Part shown: piece by piece, positions 8,793 through 18,235 of the stretch
Position numbering within the stretch: position 1 is the first letter of the stretch
Layout: each line of letters starts with the position of its first letter
From: Terriglobia bacterium
GTDB taxonomy: Bacteria > Acidobacteriota > Terriglobia > Terriglobales > Acidobacteriaceae
Direction: 5' to 3'
Length of the DNA stretch: 42,852 nt
Assembly (NCBI GenBank): GCA_020073015.1
Contig: JAIQFZ010000026.1
Coordinates: forward strand, 1 to 42,852
Notes under the pieces: generated by a model
What the model was told of the DNA's origin: nothing
The model's input: only the letters and a program-made list of their open reading frames with translations
Databases searched by the model: none
Position numbers and translations under genes: made by a program

Positions 8793-9929
8793 CTACTTGG
8801 CATTGGCGGAGACGCGGGCAATTTCATCGAGTTGCTTTTGGGCCTCGGCCACTTCGGTGGGCTGGGTGGTGAGGCGCAGAAAGGCCCGCAAGTGCTGTGC
8901 CGCGTCGTGGTAGTCGGGCTTTTTTAGTAGAACCATTCCGAGCAGGTATTCCAGTTTGGGCACGCGATGCTCGGGATCGGCCTGCAGTCCGCGGCGGGCA
9001 CTGTTTTCTGCGGCAGCTAAATTTTTCCCATAGTAGTTGGCAAGGCTGTTCCAGAACCAGACGTCGGGGAAACTGACTGGATTCAGAGCCAGCAGTTTAT
9101 CGCTGACCTCGACGAGTTCCTGCCAATTCCGCTCGCGCTGGGCAAGTTGGGTGAGGCCGAGATAGGGGTTGACGTATTTCGAGTCGGCGGCGATCGATTG
9201 CTGGAAGGAGTGGCGGGCAGCCGCTGGATCGTTTTTCTGCAGTTGTACACGGCCCAGCTCCGACCAGGCGGCCGCGAATTTCGGGTAGATCGCGACGGCT
9301 TTCTCGAGTGATTTCTGGGCGTCGTCCCATTTGCCCTGCTTTTGCTGTTGCTGGCCTTTTTCCCAAGCTTTTCGGGCGGAGGGGGGAGCCTGCGCGGTGG
9401 TGGCACTGATGGTGAACCCTTCCACGTTGCTGAGACGGTGCAGGACGATGCGTCCAATGTCTGCGTACTCGTACCCGGTAAATCGTGCGGCGAGTTCGAC
9501 CAGCTCGGAGGTGAAACCGGGGAGCGCGGCTTGCAATTGACAGTCCTGCAGGTTGCGACGGTCGGGGCGCCCGGCGAGAGTGTTACCGCCCGAAGCGGTT
9601 TCGGCGTCAAACCCGGTGTCGCTGGATGGGGCAGGAGTGCCGCCAAACTGGAAGCTAAAGCTTCCATGCATATCGGTATGGGTTTCGGTGTGCTTCTGGC
9701 CTCTGCAGACGGTCTGGATGGAGGCCGAATCGGTGAGCAGGCTGCCATCATCGAGCACGACCTTACCGGAGAGGGAAATCATTGCGTTGGCAGACAGGTC
9801 GGGCGGGGAAAACCGTGGACGGACCGACCCGTTTACGTTCCGACCGCCCCCTCCACGAGGACTCGTTTGTGCTGAAGCCGGCAAAGAAAAGATGAGAACA
9901 ACGCACGCAAGAGCGAGAAGAGTTTTCAT
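8793..9929 (-). CDS. Exported TPR-repeat protein
   Basis: I start it at MKTLLALACVV, ten codons inside the open frame, because that is where the signal peptide begins (ends SLPASAQ); 378 residues follow. Residues 40-110 (SANAMISLSGKVVLDDGSLL...SFSFQF) resemble a carboxypeptidase-regulatory-like beta-sandwich. From about 190 the protein is helical with tetratricopeptide repeats (WDDAQKSLEKAVAIYPKFAAAWSELG and the next two repeats follow the TPR pattern). It is probably a periplasmic scaffold. A converging gene and repeats follow; the ROK kinase gene lies upstream on the same strand, about 100 bases away. Confidence 0.8.
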   Translation of the reverse strand: MKTLLALACVVLIFSLPASAQTSPRGGGGRNVNGSVRPRFSPPDLSANAMISLSGKVVLDDGSLLTDSASIQTVCRGQKHTETHTDMHGSFSFQFGGTPAPSSDTGFDAETASGGNTLAGRPDRRNLQDCQLQAALPGFTSELVELAARFTGYEYADIGRIVLHRLSNVEGFTISATTAQAPPSARKAWEKGQQQQKQGKWDDAQKSLEKAVAIYPKFAAAWSELGRVQLQKNDPAAARHSFQQSIAADSKYVNPYLGLTQLAQRERNWQELVEVSDKLLALNPVSFPDVWFWNSLANYYGKNLAAAENSARRGLQADPEHRVPKLEYLLGMVLLKKPDYHDAAQHLRAFLRLTTQPTEVAEAQKQLDEIARVSANAK

Positions 9930-10030
9930 CGAGCGCCCCGCAGGAAACAACGTTGCCAAGATTGTACGCCCGAGGGGAGGGTTCGATTGTCAAAATATTG
10001 TCCCCGGGCGCGAGCCGAGGAGGGCAATCG

Positions 10031-11047
10031 CTAGGCGAGGCCGCTTTGCCGGGCCAGTTTTAGCGCTTCCAGAGCCGCGCCTCGGGCCCCGGCGGTGTCG
10101 CCATTCGGCATGACGTAGATGGGAAGGCCAACCTGCTCCTCGCGCTGGGTGGGCATGCCGGCACGGATCTCTGCCAGGAACCAGTGCTGGAACTCGGGAC
10201 TGGTCTCGAGAACGCCGCCGCCCACGATTAAGGCGTCAGGGTCGAAGGTGTTCACCATTTCGTCGAAGAACAGTCCCAAGGCGTGGGCCTGAACCCGGAA
10301 AATTTCCTTGCACATGGGATCGCCTTTGTCGGCGAGACCGCGGACCGCCTTGGCCGCCTGGTGGCGGTCCTGTTTTGCCAGGTCGTGGCCGGCATAGCGC
10401 GGCAGGAAATACGGGAGAAGCGTTTTTTCGATGGCGGTGAGAGAGCAGAGCGATTCCAGGTCGCCGATTCGTCCGCAATTGCATTGGGGCTTGATGCCGC
10501 TGATGCCGGCGATGCTCTGGTAGGGAATGAGCACGTGGCCGAGTTCTCCACCGAATCCGTTCTTGCCCTTCACGACGTTGCCATCGAGGATGATGCCTCC
10601 GCCGTTGCCGGTGCCGACGACGTCGGACACCGAGGTTTCGCGGCTGTTGGCGCCGAAGATCGTGTAGTGTCCCCAGAGCGCGGCCGCGTTGGCATCGTTC
10701 AAGTAGGAGACGGGCTTGCCGAGCTTGTGGGCCATACCCTCGCGAATGTCGAAGCCTGCCCACTTAGCGTGCACGAAGTTCGTGGATCCTCGGGCACTGA
10801 GCTGGCCGGCAGCACTGGCGGGGCCGGGAGTGTCGAGGCCAACGGCGACTACGTCGTCCAGAGCAACGCCGGCTTTGTCGGTGGCGATCTTGAGGCCGTC
10901 GGCGATCTGCTGGAGGCAGACGTCTGGCCCTTGCTTGGAAAGGGCGGGATGCTCGCACAAGCCCTCGATGAGAAACTGCTCGTGCTGGTTCACTAACGTG
11001 TAGTTGATGGCCGTTCCGCCCAGATCCACTCCGGCTACGACTTGCAT
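10031..11047 (-). CDS. ROK-family sugar kinase (glucokinase-like)
   Basis: The 338 residues show the ASKHA phosphate motif DLGGTAINYTL at 8-18, the second phosphate region VGTGNGGGIILDG, the substrate motif ELGHVLIP and the adenosine motif GGGVLE. It should phosphorylate glucose or a related hexose with ATP in the cytosol. The ROK zinc signature normally reads GHx(n)CxCGxxGCxE; here it is CNCGRIGDLE, so the third zinc Cys is Asp, though another Cys follows five residues later. A good Shine-Dalgarno (CAGGAGAG) precedes the ATG. The sugar cannot be told from sequence; the GH13 enzyme nearby makes glucose or maltose plausible but is not in the same transcript. Confidence 0.85.
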   Translation of the reverse strand: MQVVAGVDLGGTAINYTLVNQHEQFLIEGLCEHPALSKQGPDVCLQQIADGLKIATDKAGVALDDVVAVGLDTPGPASAAGQLSARGSTNFVHAKWAGFDIREGMAHKLGKPVSYLNDANAAALWGHYTIFGANSRETSVSDVVGTGNGGGIILDGNVVKGKNGFGGELGHVLIPYQSIAGISGIKPQCNCGRIGDLESLCSLTAIEKTLLPYFLPRYAGHDLAKQDRHQAAKAVRGLADKGDPMCKEIFRVQAHALGLFFDEMVNTFDPDALIVGGGVLETSPEFQHWFLAEIRAGMPTQREEQVGLPIYVMPNGDTAGARGAALEALKLARQSGLA

Positions 11048-11268
11048 GGTTCTCTCCTGCAGCGTTCGATGTTGAGCCCGCCCAGCTTAGCAGAAATGGG
11101 ATGATGCGCTCACGCAGGCAGATGATGAGAGGGGTGTCTAAGCGCGACTCTGCCCAAAAACATCCGTGTGAGGGTAGGGGCCCCTTCGGCTTCGCTCAGG
11201 GCAGGCTCTTCGACTCCGCTCAGGGTGACAGGTGTTGGAGAAGCTGGAATGCGGAGAACGCCATCGGA
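11048..11268. other. Intergenic, low-complexity Acidobacteria-type repeat
   Basis: No gene is seen. Positions 11185-11235 hold cttcggcttcgctcagggcaggctcttcgactccgctcagggtgaca, two tandem variants of a cttcg-ctcaggg unit that resembles the degenerate one at 3013-3066. Confidence 0.5.
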
Positions 11269-11697
11269 TCACGGACTCTGGTGGCGTCCTTCCGCCCAGC
11301 GTTGTCGAATGGTCGCCAGCAACCGCTCCTTGTCGTTTTGCATTTCCCGCACCAGGGCCTGATTGCCCGTTTCTTCGTGCCGCGCTGCCCACAGAACCAT
11401 CTCGGTGAGAACGGGTGCGAGATCGATTCCCTTTGGTGTGAGGCGGTAAATCAGCTTGCGGCCGTCGGACGGATCCCGCTCCGTCGCGAGGATTCCATAA
11501 TTCTCCAGACGGCGCAGGCGATCGGCCAATATGTTCGTGGCAATCCGCTCATGGGAATTCAGGAATTCCTTGTAGGTTCGCGACCCCCTCAGCATCATGT
11601 CGCGGATGATCAGCAGCGACCAGCGATCACCCAACATTTCGACCGACGCATTGAGCGGACACCCCGACCGGCGCCTGGTCCGTGTCCCTTTTGGCAT
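11269..11697 (-). CDS. HxlR-family winged-helix regulator
   Basis: I start at MPKGTRTRR, giving 142 residues; the frame is open ten codons further upstream, but those run into the operator. The family hallmark is present: an N-terminal Cys in CPLNASVEMLGDRWSLLIIRDMM, a recognition helix region TNILADRLRRLENYGIL, and the wing DPSDGRKLIYRLTPKG. HxlR proteins sense electrophiles or redox state through that Cys and usually control the divergent gene, here the 153-residue protein at 11996. A near-palindrome directly upstream is probably its own operator. Confidence 0.85.
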   Translation of the reverse strand: MPKGTRTRRRSGCPLNASVEMLGDRWSLLIIRDMMLRGSRTYKEFLNSHERIATNILADRLRRLENYGILATERDPSDGRKLIYRLTPKGIDLAPVLTEMVLWAARHEETGNQALVREMQNDKERLLATIRQRWAEGRHQSP

Positions 11698-11716
11698 GTT
11701 TATAGAGTAGAACAAA

Positions 11717-11739
11717 TTTACTTGCATTTTACAAGTGAA
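11717..11739. promoter_or_regulatory. Likely HxlR operator
   Basis: The inverted repeat ACTTG (11720-11724), seven bases, CAAGT (11732-11736), extended by TTT and AAA on the flanks, matches the TACTT-N-AAGTA style of HxlR boxes. It lies about 20 bases before the regulator's start codon. Confidence 0.6.
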
Positions 11740-11995
11740 ATGTGTATGGTTCTACGACGATAGGGTTGAGTGGCCGGGGAAAGAGACTCAACCACAAGGG
11801 TCACAGAGGATCACGGGGCACCTAATCAGAGTTCCTAAACTATTTTTTGTGGGGTGGTCGATTTCGCGTCGGCCTGATCGTCTATAGAACAGGAGCACGT
11901 CCGACTTCCCTGGCAGCGGCACTCGCTAACGGGGGCGGTTGAATTGTGCTCAGGTAGTCAATTGCAACTCAGCAAACAAACAAAGGAGATAGAAG

Positions 11996-12457
11996 ATGGA
12001 CACAAAACCAACGCATGAACAAGCTCAACTCCATCTGCAAGTCTATGAAATGCGCCGCGAGGCTCGACTGCGCCAGGCACGGGACTGGTTCTTCAAGAAC
12101 TACCAGGTGAGCACTCTCGAGGACGCGATGCGAATCGCAGCGCCCGGAACGGAAGGCGGCCAGTTTGTGGGGATGGTGCTCGGCTATTGGGAGCAAGCCT
12201 GCGCGTTGCTCAACTATGGCCTGCTGCACGAAGATCTTTTCTTCGAGACGAGCGGTGAGTTCTTTGGAGTCTGGGAACTTGCCAAGGTGGTCGTCCCAGA
12301 CGGCCGGAAGAAGTTTGCATACAACGGGTACCTTGCCCACATGGAAAAAGCTGCACAGCGTTACGAGACGTGGATCGAAAGCCGGTCACCGGGTCATATC
12401 GCTGCCATGCGTGAGTTCATGAAACAGATGCGGGCTCAGCTTTCGAAAGCGGCCTGA
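11996..12457 (+). CDS. Conserved protein, possibly DUF4760-like
   Basis: The 153 residues have no signal peptide and are mostly helical, with aromatic and charged residues ([37 protein letters not shown]). This loosely resembles DUF4760 proteins; I am not certain. A perfect AAGGAGAT precedes the ATG. The gene is divergent from the HxlR regulator across an operator-bearing gap of about 300 bases, so it is the prime candidate target. The gap also holds a repeat at 11790-11835 (cacagagg...cacctaatcagagtt) with a partner at 15140-15185. Confidence 0.7.
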   Translation: MDTKPTHEQAQLHLQVYEMRREARLRQARDWFFKNYQVSTLEDAMRIAAPGTEGGQFVGMVLGYWEQACALLNYGLLHEDLFFETSGEFFGVWELAKVVVPDGRKKFAYNGYLAHMEKAAQRYETWIESRSPGHIAAMREFMKQMRAQLSKAA

Positions 12458-12640
12458 GGGATTCAAACGGACTATCCCACCCTTCGAAACGCGCGAAGGG
12501 TGGGGCAGCCGCAATACGTTTCCATGAACATGCATTTCAAGGATCCGGCATGGAGCACGGCGCGGCGGAGAGCTACGGCAAGTTGGTGAAGTGGTTGGCC
12601 TCGCCAGAGGTGGCTCCATCGAAAGGGGAGGAGGAGAGGC

Positions 12641-13075
12641 ATGAGCGAAATACACGTTCAGCGACGGATTGGTCAAAGCATTGGCGCTGTGCTTGCGGGC
12701 ATCCTCGTGGGCATCACGGTGACGATCGGCACCGACATTCTGCTGCACGCAACCGGCGTCTTCCCGCCGTGGGGTCAGCCGGTGACGGAGGGGCCGTTAG
12801 CGCTGGCGACGGCTTATCGCATCATTTACGGCATTGCGGCCGGTTACCTCACGGGGCGGCTCGCGCCCGCTCAGCCGGTGCAGCACGCATTAGCAGGCGG
12901 CTTGGTGGGCCTGGTCGTGAGCACGGTGGGCGCGGTGGTGACCTGGAATCGCGGACCCGCCTTCGGGCCCCACTGGTATCCGCTCGCTCTCATTGTCACC
13001 GCACTGCCCTGCGCTTGGGCGGGAGGCACGCTCCGCGTCGTTCAATTGCGCGCACACCCAGCATCGTTGGATTAG
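12641..13075 (+). CDS. Small four-helix inner-membrane protein
   Basis: The 144 residues contain four hydrophobic segments (about 10-35, 62-82, 88-107 and 115-135) and the motif [19 protein letters not shown], seen in acidobacterial membrane proteins of unknown role. AGGGGAGGAGGAG precedes the ATG. It lies 47 bases ahead of the BNR-repeat gene and may be co-transcribed with it. No enzyme motif is present. Confidence 0.75.
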   Translation: MSEIHVQRRIGQSIGAVLAGILVGITVTIGTDILLHATGVFPPWGQPVTEGPLALATAYRIIYGIAAGYLTGRLAPAQPVQHALAGGLVGLVVSTVGAVVTWNRGPAFGPHWYPLALIVTALPCAWAGGTLRVVQLRAHPASLD

Positions 13076-13122
13076 GTTTCCCAAGGGAAGGGCATACAAA
13101 GCAAGATCAAAAGGAGCAACGC

Positions 13123-14307
13123 ATGAGCAAGGTACGGGTGCTGGTTGGTACACGCAAAGGTGCGTTTGTGCTGACGTCAGACGGCAAGCGCGAGAAGTGG
13201 GACATCAACGGGCCGCATTTTGCGGGCTGGGAGATGTATCACTTGAAGGGATCGCCAGCGGATCCGAACCGGTTGTACGCGTCGCAGACCAGCGGATGGT
13301 TCGGGCAGATCATTCAACGCTCGGACGACGGCGGCAAAACCTGGCACCAGCCCGGAACGCCTCCTGGCGAACAGGTCGCGCCCGGCGGCATGCCCAAAGG
13401 CGAGAGCAACAAGTTTGTTTACGACACGTCCGCGGAGACCGGCAAACCGCTCACCACGCATCAGTTTTATGACGGGAAGCAGCATCCGTGGGAGTTCAAG
13501 CGAGTCTGGCATCTGGAGCCGTCGCTGACCGATCCCGACACGGTTTACGCGGGCGTGGAGGACGCCGCTATTTTCCGCTCGACCGATGGCGGCAAGAACT
13601 GGAAGGAGCTCCCCGGCCTGCGCGGCCATGGCACTGGCCCCAAATGGCAGCCGGGGGCGGGCGGCATGTGCCTGCACACCATTATTCTGGATCCCAGCAA
13701 TCCCCAGCGAATCTTCATCGCCATCTCGGCGGCGGGCGCGTTTCGGACCGATGACGGCGGCAAGACGTGGAAGCCGATCAACCGTGGGCTGCGTTCGCAA
13801 TATATCCCCGACCCGACGGCCGAGGTCGGACACTGCGTTCACCACATCGCTATGAACCCGTCGCGCCCGGGCGTGCTCTTCATGCAGAAGCACTGGGACG
13901 TGATGCGCTCGGACGACGCCGGCGATTCGTGGCGGGAGGTCAGCGGCAACCTGCCCACCGACTTCGGCTTCGTGATTGACGTGCACGCGCACGAGCCGGA
14001 GACCATTTACGTTGTCCCCATCAAGAGCGACTCGGAACACTATGTGCACGAGGGGAAGCTGGGCGTGTATCGCAGCCGCACGGGCGGCAACGAGTGGGAG
14101 GCGCTGACGAAAGGTCTGCCGCAGAGCGACTGCTATGTGAACGTGCTGCGCGACGCGATGGCGGTGGACTCGCTCGATAAGTGCGGCATCTATTTTGGGA
14201 CGACGGGCGGGCAGGTGTACGCTTCCGCGGATGCGGGAGATTCGTGGTCGCCGATTGTGCGGGACCTTCCGGCGGTGCTTTCGGTTGAGGTGCAAACGCT
14301 GGCGTGA
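13123..14307 (+). CDS. BNR/Asp-box beta-propeller protein (sialidase-like fold)
   Basis: I start at ATG 13123, preceded by AAGGAG; the same frame is open for 191 codons upstream, but that part overlaps the membrane protein gene. The 394 residues carry at least five Asp-box repeats ([45 protein letters not shown]), so a six- or seven-bladed propeller is expected. No signal peptide is seen, unlike most secreted sialidases, and the sialidase Arg triad is not evident; it is probably not a glycosidase. The next two genes follow within 12 bases or overlap, forming a tight unit with a MoaD-like protein. Confidence 0.8.
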   Translation: MSKVRVLVGTRKGAFVLTSDGKREKWDINGPHFAGWEMYHLKGSPADPNRLYASQTSGWFGQIIQRSDDGGKTWHQPGTPPGEQVAPGGMPKGESNKFVYDTSAETGKPLTTHQFYDGKQHPWEFKRVWHLEPSLTDPDTVYAGVEDAAIFRSTDGGKNWKELPGLRGHGTGPKWQPGAGGMCLHTIILDPSNPQRIFIAISAAGAFRTDDGGKTWKPINRGLRSQYIPDPTAEVGHCVHHIAMNPSRPGVLFMQKHWDVMRSDDAGDSWREVSGNLPTDFGFVIDVHAHEPETIYVVPIKSDSEHYVHEGKLGVYRSRTGGNEWEALTKGLPQSDCYVNVLRDAMAVDSLDKCGIYFGTTGGQVYASADAGDSWSPIVRDLPAVLSVEVQTLA

Positions 14308-14319
14308 GCAGCGGGTGAA

Positions 14320-14766
14320 ATGACGGACGGAGTTTCACACTCGCTGAATGTTCGCGACAAGGCGGATTTTCTTCACCGGCTGATGGTCGAACTTGCCGGC
14401 AACGCTTACATGTCGCTTGAAGGCGATCTTTCGTCCTGTCGGCTCACTGATGATCTGGTCGCGACGCGTGACGAAACAACAATCCTCAAGCGCAACACGC
14501 TCGCACCGAAACAGGACTTTGTCGTGTTGCGCTTGACGCCCGAAACCGTCGCTCCAATCTTCAAGCAGGTGATGGCGGCAGGCCTCAAGCGCGCGATCAT
14601 CCACGTGCAGATTGAGCGAAGCGGCGTGCTGGAGTTGGGCGCGTACGACCACTTCCATCACGAATGTGTCGTGACTGGACCCGGCATCAGCCTGGCACTG
14701 CTCGACGAACTAGAGAATACGAACGTGCTGCGCGGCTTCAAGGTCGCAGCATCTGGGAATGACTAA
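14320..14766 (+). CDS. Conserved cytosolic protein of unknown function
   Basis: The 148 residues ([21 protein letters not shown]..., ...[29 protein letters not shown]...) suggest a single alpha+beta domain with two His residues in YDHFHHE. It lies 12 bases after the BNR gene and overlaps the MoaD-like gene by 8 bases, so it is translationally coupled. I recognise no family. Confidence 0.7.
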   Translation: MTDGVSHSLNVRDKADFLHRLMVELAGNAYMSLEGDLSSCRLTDDLVATRDETTILKRNTLAPKQDFVVLRLTPETVAPIFKQVMAAGLKRAIIHVQIERSGVLELGAYDHFHHECVVTGPGISLALLDELENTNVLRGFKVAASGND

Positions 14767-15064
14767 AGTGATTCGAGTGGTACTGCCGCATCATCTTCGC
14801 ACCCTAGCGAATGTTCGGGGTGAGGTGGAGCTTACGGTAGAGGGTCCGGTTACGCAGCGTTCGGTGCTCGATGCGCTCGAGGCTGGCTATCCGATGCTGC
14901 GCGGGACGATTCGCGATCACGTCACGCAACAGCGCCGGCCGTTTTTGCGGTTCTTTGCGTGTCAGGAGGATCTCTCCCACGAGCCGCCGGATGCCCCGCT
15001 GCCTGATGCGGTCGCGTCGGGGAAGGAGCCGTTTATCGTGATCGGGGCGATTGCCGGCGGGTAG
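14759..15064 (+). CDS. MoaD/ThiS-like ubiquitin-fold protein
   Basis: The 101 residues form a beta-grasp-like domain ending in Gly-Gly (GAIAGG), the C-terminal signature of MoaD and ThiS sulfur carriers. Those are adenylated and thiocarboxylated by MoeB/ThiF-type E1 enzymes. No such E1 gene, nor any molybdopterin or thiamin gene, is in the window. The gene overlaps its upstream neighbour by 8 bases. Its link to a BNR propeller protein suggests an uncharacterised sulfur-transfer or protein-tagging role. The fold is a confident call; the role is inference. Confidence 0.78.
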   Translation: MTKVIRVVLPHHLRTLANVRGEVELTVEGPVTQRSVLDALEAGYPMLRGTIRDHVTQQRRPFLRFFACQEDLSHEPPDAPLPDAVASGKEPFIVIGAIAGG

Positions 15065-15133
15065 GCGCGCAGCACCCACCTTTCTTGCAGAGTGGACACG
15101 AGGATGGGCATGCGGCATTGTGCCTCCGAGGAA

Positions 15134-15185
15134 AACCTTAAACCAAAGAGGGCACAGAGGAACACTGGGGACTTAATCAGAGTTT
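15134..15185. repeat. Dispersed repeat F (second copy)
   Basis: The sequence ttaaaccaaagagggcacagagg...acttaatcagagtt matches the stretch at 11790-11835 (accacaagggtcacagagg...cacctaatcagagtt). Both lie in leaders ahead of regulated genes. Confidence 0.5.
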
Positions 15186-15253
15186 TCTCAGCGTATGGTT
15201 CTGCTGCTTCAGTGAGATGTTCCTGGCCAAGCAGTTTTTTGCATCCACAATCA

Positions 15254-15265
15254 ATGTATATACAT
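15254..15265. promoter_or_regulatory. Likely MarR operator
   Basis: A perfect 12-base palindrome atgtatatacat ends ten bases before the start codon of the MarR gene. MarR proteins bind such short palindromes; the position implies autorepression. Confidence 0.5.
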
Positions 15266-15275
15266 CTATTGCGAT

Positions 15276-15710
15276 ATGAACGCATCGCTCCGACCCGCTT
15301 TGCCGTGCATGTGTGGCAGCTTCCGCCGAACGTCTCGCGCTCTTACCCAGCTTTATGAGCAAGCGCTCCGTCCGCTGGGGCTGCGGGCGACCCAGTTCAC
15401 CATCCTGCAAGTGCTTGCGCTGGCGGGAGAAGTGTCGCAGGGCCAACTTGGCGGAATGCTGGCGATGGACAGCACGACCCTGACTCGAACGCTCGAAATC
15501 ATGGGCCGGCACGGCTGGATCACAGAACGCCGCGGCCGAGATCGAAGAGAACGACGGCTGCGTCTGGCGAAAGCCGGAGAGGTGCAACTCAACCGCGCGC
15601 TGCCGGCTTGGGAGAAAGTTCAATCGCGCCTGCGCCGCCAGGTCGGGGAGCAGGCTTGGAACAGCCTTCTGCACCTCACGAATCAGGTAACAGACCTAAT
15701 CACAAATTAA
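15276..15710 (+). CDS. MarR-family regulator
   Basis: The 144 residues fit the MarR winged helix: a dimerisation helix at the N-terminus, the helix-turn-helix SQGQLGGMLAMDSTTLTRTLEIMGRHGWI, and the wing RGRDRRERRLRLAKAGE. It probably represses its own operon through the palindrome at 15254. The next gene, a membrane protein, begins 11 bases downstream and is presumably its target. Confidence 0.85.
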   Translation: MNASLRPALPCMCGSFRRTSRALTQLYEQALRPLGLRATQFTILQVLALAGEVSQGQLGGMLAMDSTTLTRTLEIMGRHGWITERRGRDRRERRLRLAKAGEVQLNRALPAWEKVQSRLRRQVGEQAWNSLLHLTNQVTDLITN

Positions 15711-15721
15711 GGAGACTCGAT

Positions 15722-16390
15722 ATGAAACACTATGGAAAGCTCGCCGTGGGTTTTATCGCCGGCTGGTTCGTCTTTGTTCTGTCCGCTTCGGCCCTGCACC
15801 TGTTCAAGAATGATTCGAATCGCATCGGGCTTGCGGTGGCACTGGCTGCACTCACACCGATTGTGGTGTTCTGGTTGTGGTTTGCCAGGTCGGAACAATT
15901 TCGGCAGTTCGCATTGTCCTTGAACCCGCGCATTCTGACGTTGGTGCAATCGTGGAGAATTCTCGGGTTCACTTTCGTCCTGCTGGAGGCTTACGGACGG
16001 CTCCCGGCAATCTTTGCGTTGCCCGCAGGATATGGCGACATGGCCATCGGAGCGACCGCTTCGCTGGTGGCCCTGACGCTTGCCAATCCCGCTCATCGCA
16101 AGAGCTTCATTCTCTGGCAAGGGCTTGGGATCGCAGATCTGGTTATGGCGGTGAGCCTGGGCACAACCGCACCCTTGCTGAGCCCGCACGGAACTCCGAT
16201 GGTGCTTATGACGGTGCTGCCGTTGAGCCTGGTCCCGACTTTCATTGTGCCGCTGCTCCTGATCCTTCACATTGTTTGCATAGCCCAGGCCAGGGCTTGG
16301 AAGAGCGCTGTCGACTACGCGCGTCCCGTGGCAAGACCGGTGCAGGCCTCAGCGACAGGCGGGGTTCAATCGCAGCGAAGGGCGGGATGA
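15722..16390 (+). CDS. Polytopic membrane protein in MarR operon
   Basis: I start at ATG 15722, preceded by TAAGGAG; the frame is open 38 codons upstream, but that part overlaps the MarR gene. The 222 residues have about six hydrophobic segments (7-25, 36-55, 76-95, 105-125, 136-157 and 168-190) and a polar C-terminal tail. No transporter signature is recognised. Co-transcription with MarR suggests a stress- or ligand-inducible function. Confidence 0.75.
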   Translation: MKHYGKLAVGFIAGWFVFVLSASALHLFKNDSNRIGLAVALAALTPIVVFWLWFARSEQFRQFALSLNPRILTLVQSWRILGFTFVLLEAYGRLPAIFALPAGYGDMAIGATASLVALTLANPAHRKSFILWQGLGIADLVMAVSLGTTAPLLSPHGTPMVLMTVLPLSLVPTFIVPLLLILHIVCIAQARAWKSAVDYARPVARPVQASATGGVQSQRRAG

Positions 16391-16905
16391 AACAAACAAT
16401 GACGCAGAATGTTCGCGTCCCGGGCAGCGTCTTGCGGGCGGCTCCCGCCGCCCGCAGCCTGAGAATCGCGGACGGTGGAATGCTGCGATAAGTAGGTAGT
16501 GTAGTTCTGGCGGAATCCAGAGAGTAAGAAGTGGGTCGCGGCCTGCCTTCGCCGGGTAAAGCACCGCACGCGCTGGGACGAGGGGACCGGGTCTTGATGG
16601 CAAAGTGGAAATTCGTCCCCTGGGGTTGCATGATGTGGTGCGCGCTTGGGCACAGGAATCTGAGTAGTTACAGGTGGGAGTTCAGGAGGAACCGGAACCG
16701 CGGAACGCATGGAGATTGCTATTGCGATGCTTCCGGGCGGGACGTCATCCGCCCACCAAGCGCCAACGGGACTTTCACCTTCGCGCACCCCGACTTGCTT
16801 GGACGCGTAGGACGACCTACTCTGCTCTCATGAGAGGTTCGGCTTGAGTACAAACTCGTCGCGCGTGAATCTTGGGGAGCACACAGGCCGAAGAAAGGCG
16901 TAGCA
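16391..16905. other. 515-base stretch without a supported gene
   Basis: Short frames exist on both strands but none has a ribosome site, hydrophobic pattern or family resemblance that I trust. A GC hairpin (cttgcgggcggctcccgccgcccgcag) lies at 16430-16458 and could end the MarR operon, although no T-run follows. Confidence 0.4.
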
Positions 16906-17418
16906 GTGCAATACACCACCACGGTTGCTGGCAATCCCTTCGCTGTGCTGACCGCTATTGTGGCTCCCGCCATCCTCACCAATGCCTCATCGGTTCTGGC
17001 GCTGGGCACGAGTAACCGCCTGGCACGGGTCGTGGATCGGACTCGGGTGGTGGCAGGGGAGTTGGCTGCCTTCGAGCCCAACAGTCCGGATTATCAATTG
17101 TGGCTTGCACAGCTTGAGCCTCTGCAGGTACGCGCTCAACTGCTGGTGAAGGCTCTGCGACTCTTCTACGCTGGACTCGGATTGTTCGCTGCCTCCGCTC
17201 TGGTCTCGGTGGGAGGTTCCATTGCGGCCTACTACGGCCAGAGACTTTTTTTTGAAGGAGCTGCCGCGCTTGCGGTGCTGACTGGCGCATCGGCAGTCCT
17301 GGGATTGGCCTCCGGATGCGTGCTGATGGTTCGCGAAACCCAACTCGCGGTCCGCAACCTGGCAGAGGAGGCGAAAATCCGAGCCCGACATCACCGCGTT
17401 GTCCAGCCGCCCCGATAG
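16906..17418 (+). CDS. DUF2721 membrane protein
   Basis: The 170 residues begin with GTG (AAAGG eight bases before) and show the DUF2721 hallmark NPFAVLTAIVAPAILTNASSVLALGTSNRLARVVDR, followed by a polar linker and two membrane helices (about 85-108 and 117-140). The function is unknown. An open, repeat-like gap follows up to the converging HU gene. Confidence 0.82.
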   Translation: MQYTTTVAGNPFAVLTAIVAPAILTNASSVLALGTSNRLARVVDRTRVVAGELAAFEPNSPDYQLWLAQLEPLQVRAQLLVKALRLFYAGLGLFAASALVSVGGSIAAYYGQRLFFEGAAALAVLTGASAVLGLASGCVLMVRETQLAVRNLAEEAKIRARHHRVVQPPR

Positions 17419-17605
17419 TACAGTCGACGCTTCCATTTTTCCGCAAACTCTAGCGAGATCGCGGCATTGCGGGAAAGAGCTTGGGAGGCCGGAGGGCGAG
17501 GGTTCGAGCGTAGCTTGGGGTTGGCGTTCTTACTGCGGTGGTGGACCCACTCATCGCAACTTACGCGATGAGTGGGGCACCCAAGTTTGCGTTGCTGCTA
17601 GCTTT

Positions 17606-17631
17606 CGCGGACAGGAGTGTCCGCGCCACAC
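17606..17631. repeat. Family A palindromic repeat at the HU stop codon
   Basis: The copy cgcggacaggagtgtccgcg plus ccacac ends exactly at the last base of the HU stop codon, so it forms the start of that mRNA's 3' untranslated region and may act as a stabilising or terminating hairpin. Confidence 0.65.
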
Positions 17632-17924
17632 TACTTCTTGGGAGCGATCGAGTCCTTGGCAGCTTTCGCTACGCGGAACTTCACTACGGTCTTGGCCTTG
17701 ATCTGAATGGGTTCTCCGGTTTGCGGGTTGCGTCCCATGCGGGCCTTGCGGTGTGCCTTCACGAGGCGGCCCAGGCCGGGGACGACGAACACGCCGTTCT
17801 TCTTGGTTTCTTTAATCGCGGTGTCGGCGAGATGCTCGAGGAAAGTTGCGGCGGTCTTGTTGTTGGTGCCGATCTTTTCGGCGAGATGGCGGGTGAGCTG
17901 AGTTTTGGTCATACCAGAAGCCAT
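17631..17924 (-). CDS. HU-family DNA-binding protein
   Basis: The 97 residues match HU/IHF: MTKTQLTRHLAEKIG at the N-terminus, the signature GLGRLVKAHRKARMGRNPQTGEPIQIKAKTVVKF with the DNA-inserting Pro in RNPQTG, and a Lys-rich end. It is a nucleoid-bending dimer in the cytosol. GGAGGAA precedes the ATG. A family A hairpin starts at the stop codon. Confidence 0.93.
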   Translation of the reverse strand: MASGMTKTQLTRHLAEKIGTNNKTAATFLEHLADTAIKETKKNGVFVVPGLGRLVKAHRKARMGRNPQTGEPIQIKAKTVVKFRVAKAAKDSIAPKK

Positions 17925-18235
17925 GAAATTCCTCCTTCAGGAACAGAACAAATTTGCTGTGTTCGAGCGCATAGTAACGCAGTCGGCTGTGGAAAAGTAG
18001 CATTTTATGCAGATTTTATGCGGTTTTCAGTAAGGTACCCCCTGGAAAACGGGCTTGAACCGCAGGGTTGGACGATTCCGGTGTACTAAAACGGCCTCGG
18101 ACGCGGGAGGGCGGAGGGCGGGTCTCGGGTCTCAGGTCTCAGGTCTCAGGTCTCAGGAAAAGCTCAGACTTTGAGACCTGGTTTCCAGTTATTGCTTTCC
18201 GACTTTGGCCTCGCACGGTGATTCGTTCGCTGGAT
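17925..18235. repeat. Gap with tandem GGTCTCA repeat
   Basis: Positions 18121-18157 carry five head-to-tail copies of the 7-mer GGTCTCA (one with G). The complementary tgagacc at 18172-18178 can fold back on the array as a hairpin. No gene is seen in this gap. Confidence 0.6.

Noticed and set aside
12550-13122. 191-codon upstream extension of the BNR gene
   Set aside because: It overlaps the membrane protein gene in another frame; ATG 13123 has its own AAGGAG.
16366-16833. Overlapping frames on both strands in the 16.4-16.9 kb gap
   Set aside because: Low-quality composition, no ribosome sites and no resemblance to known proteins.
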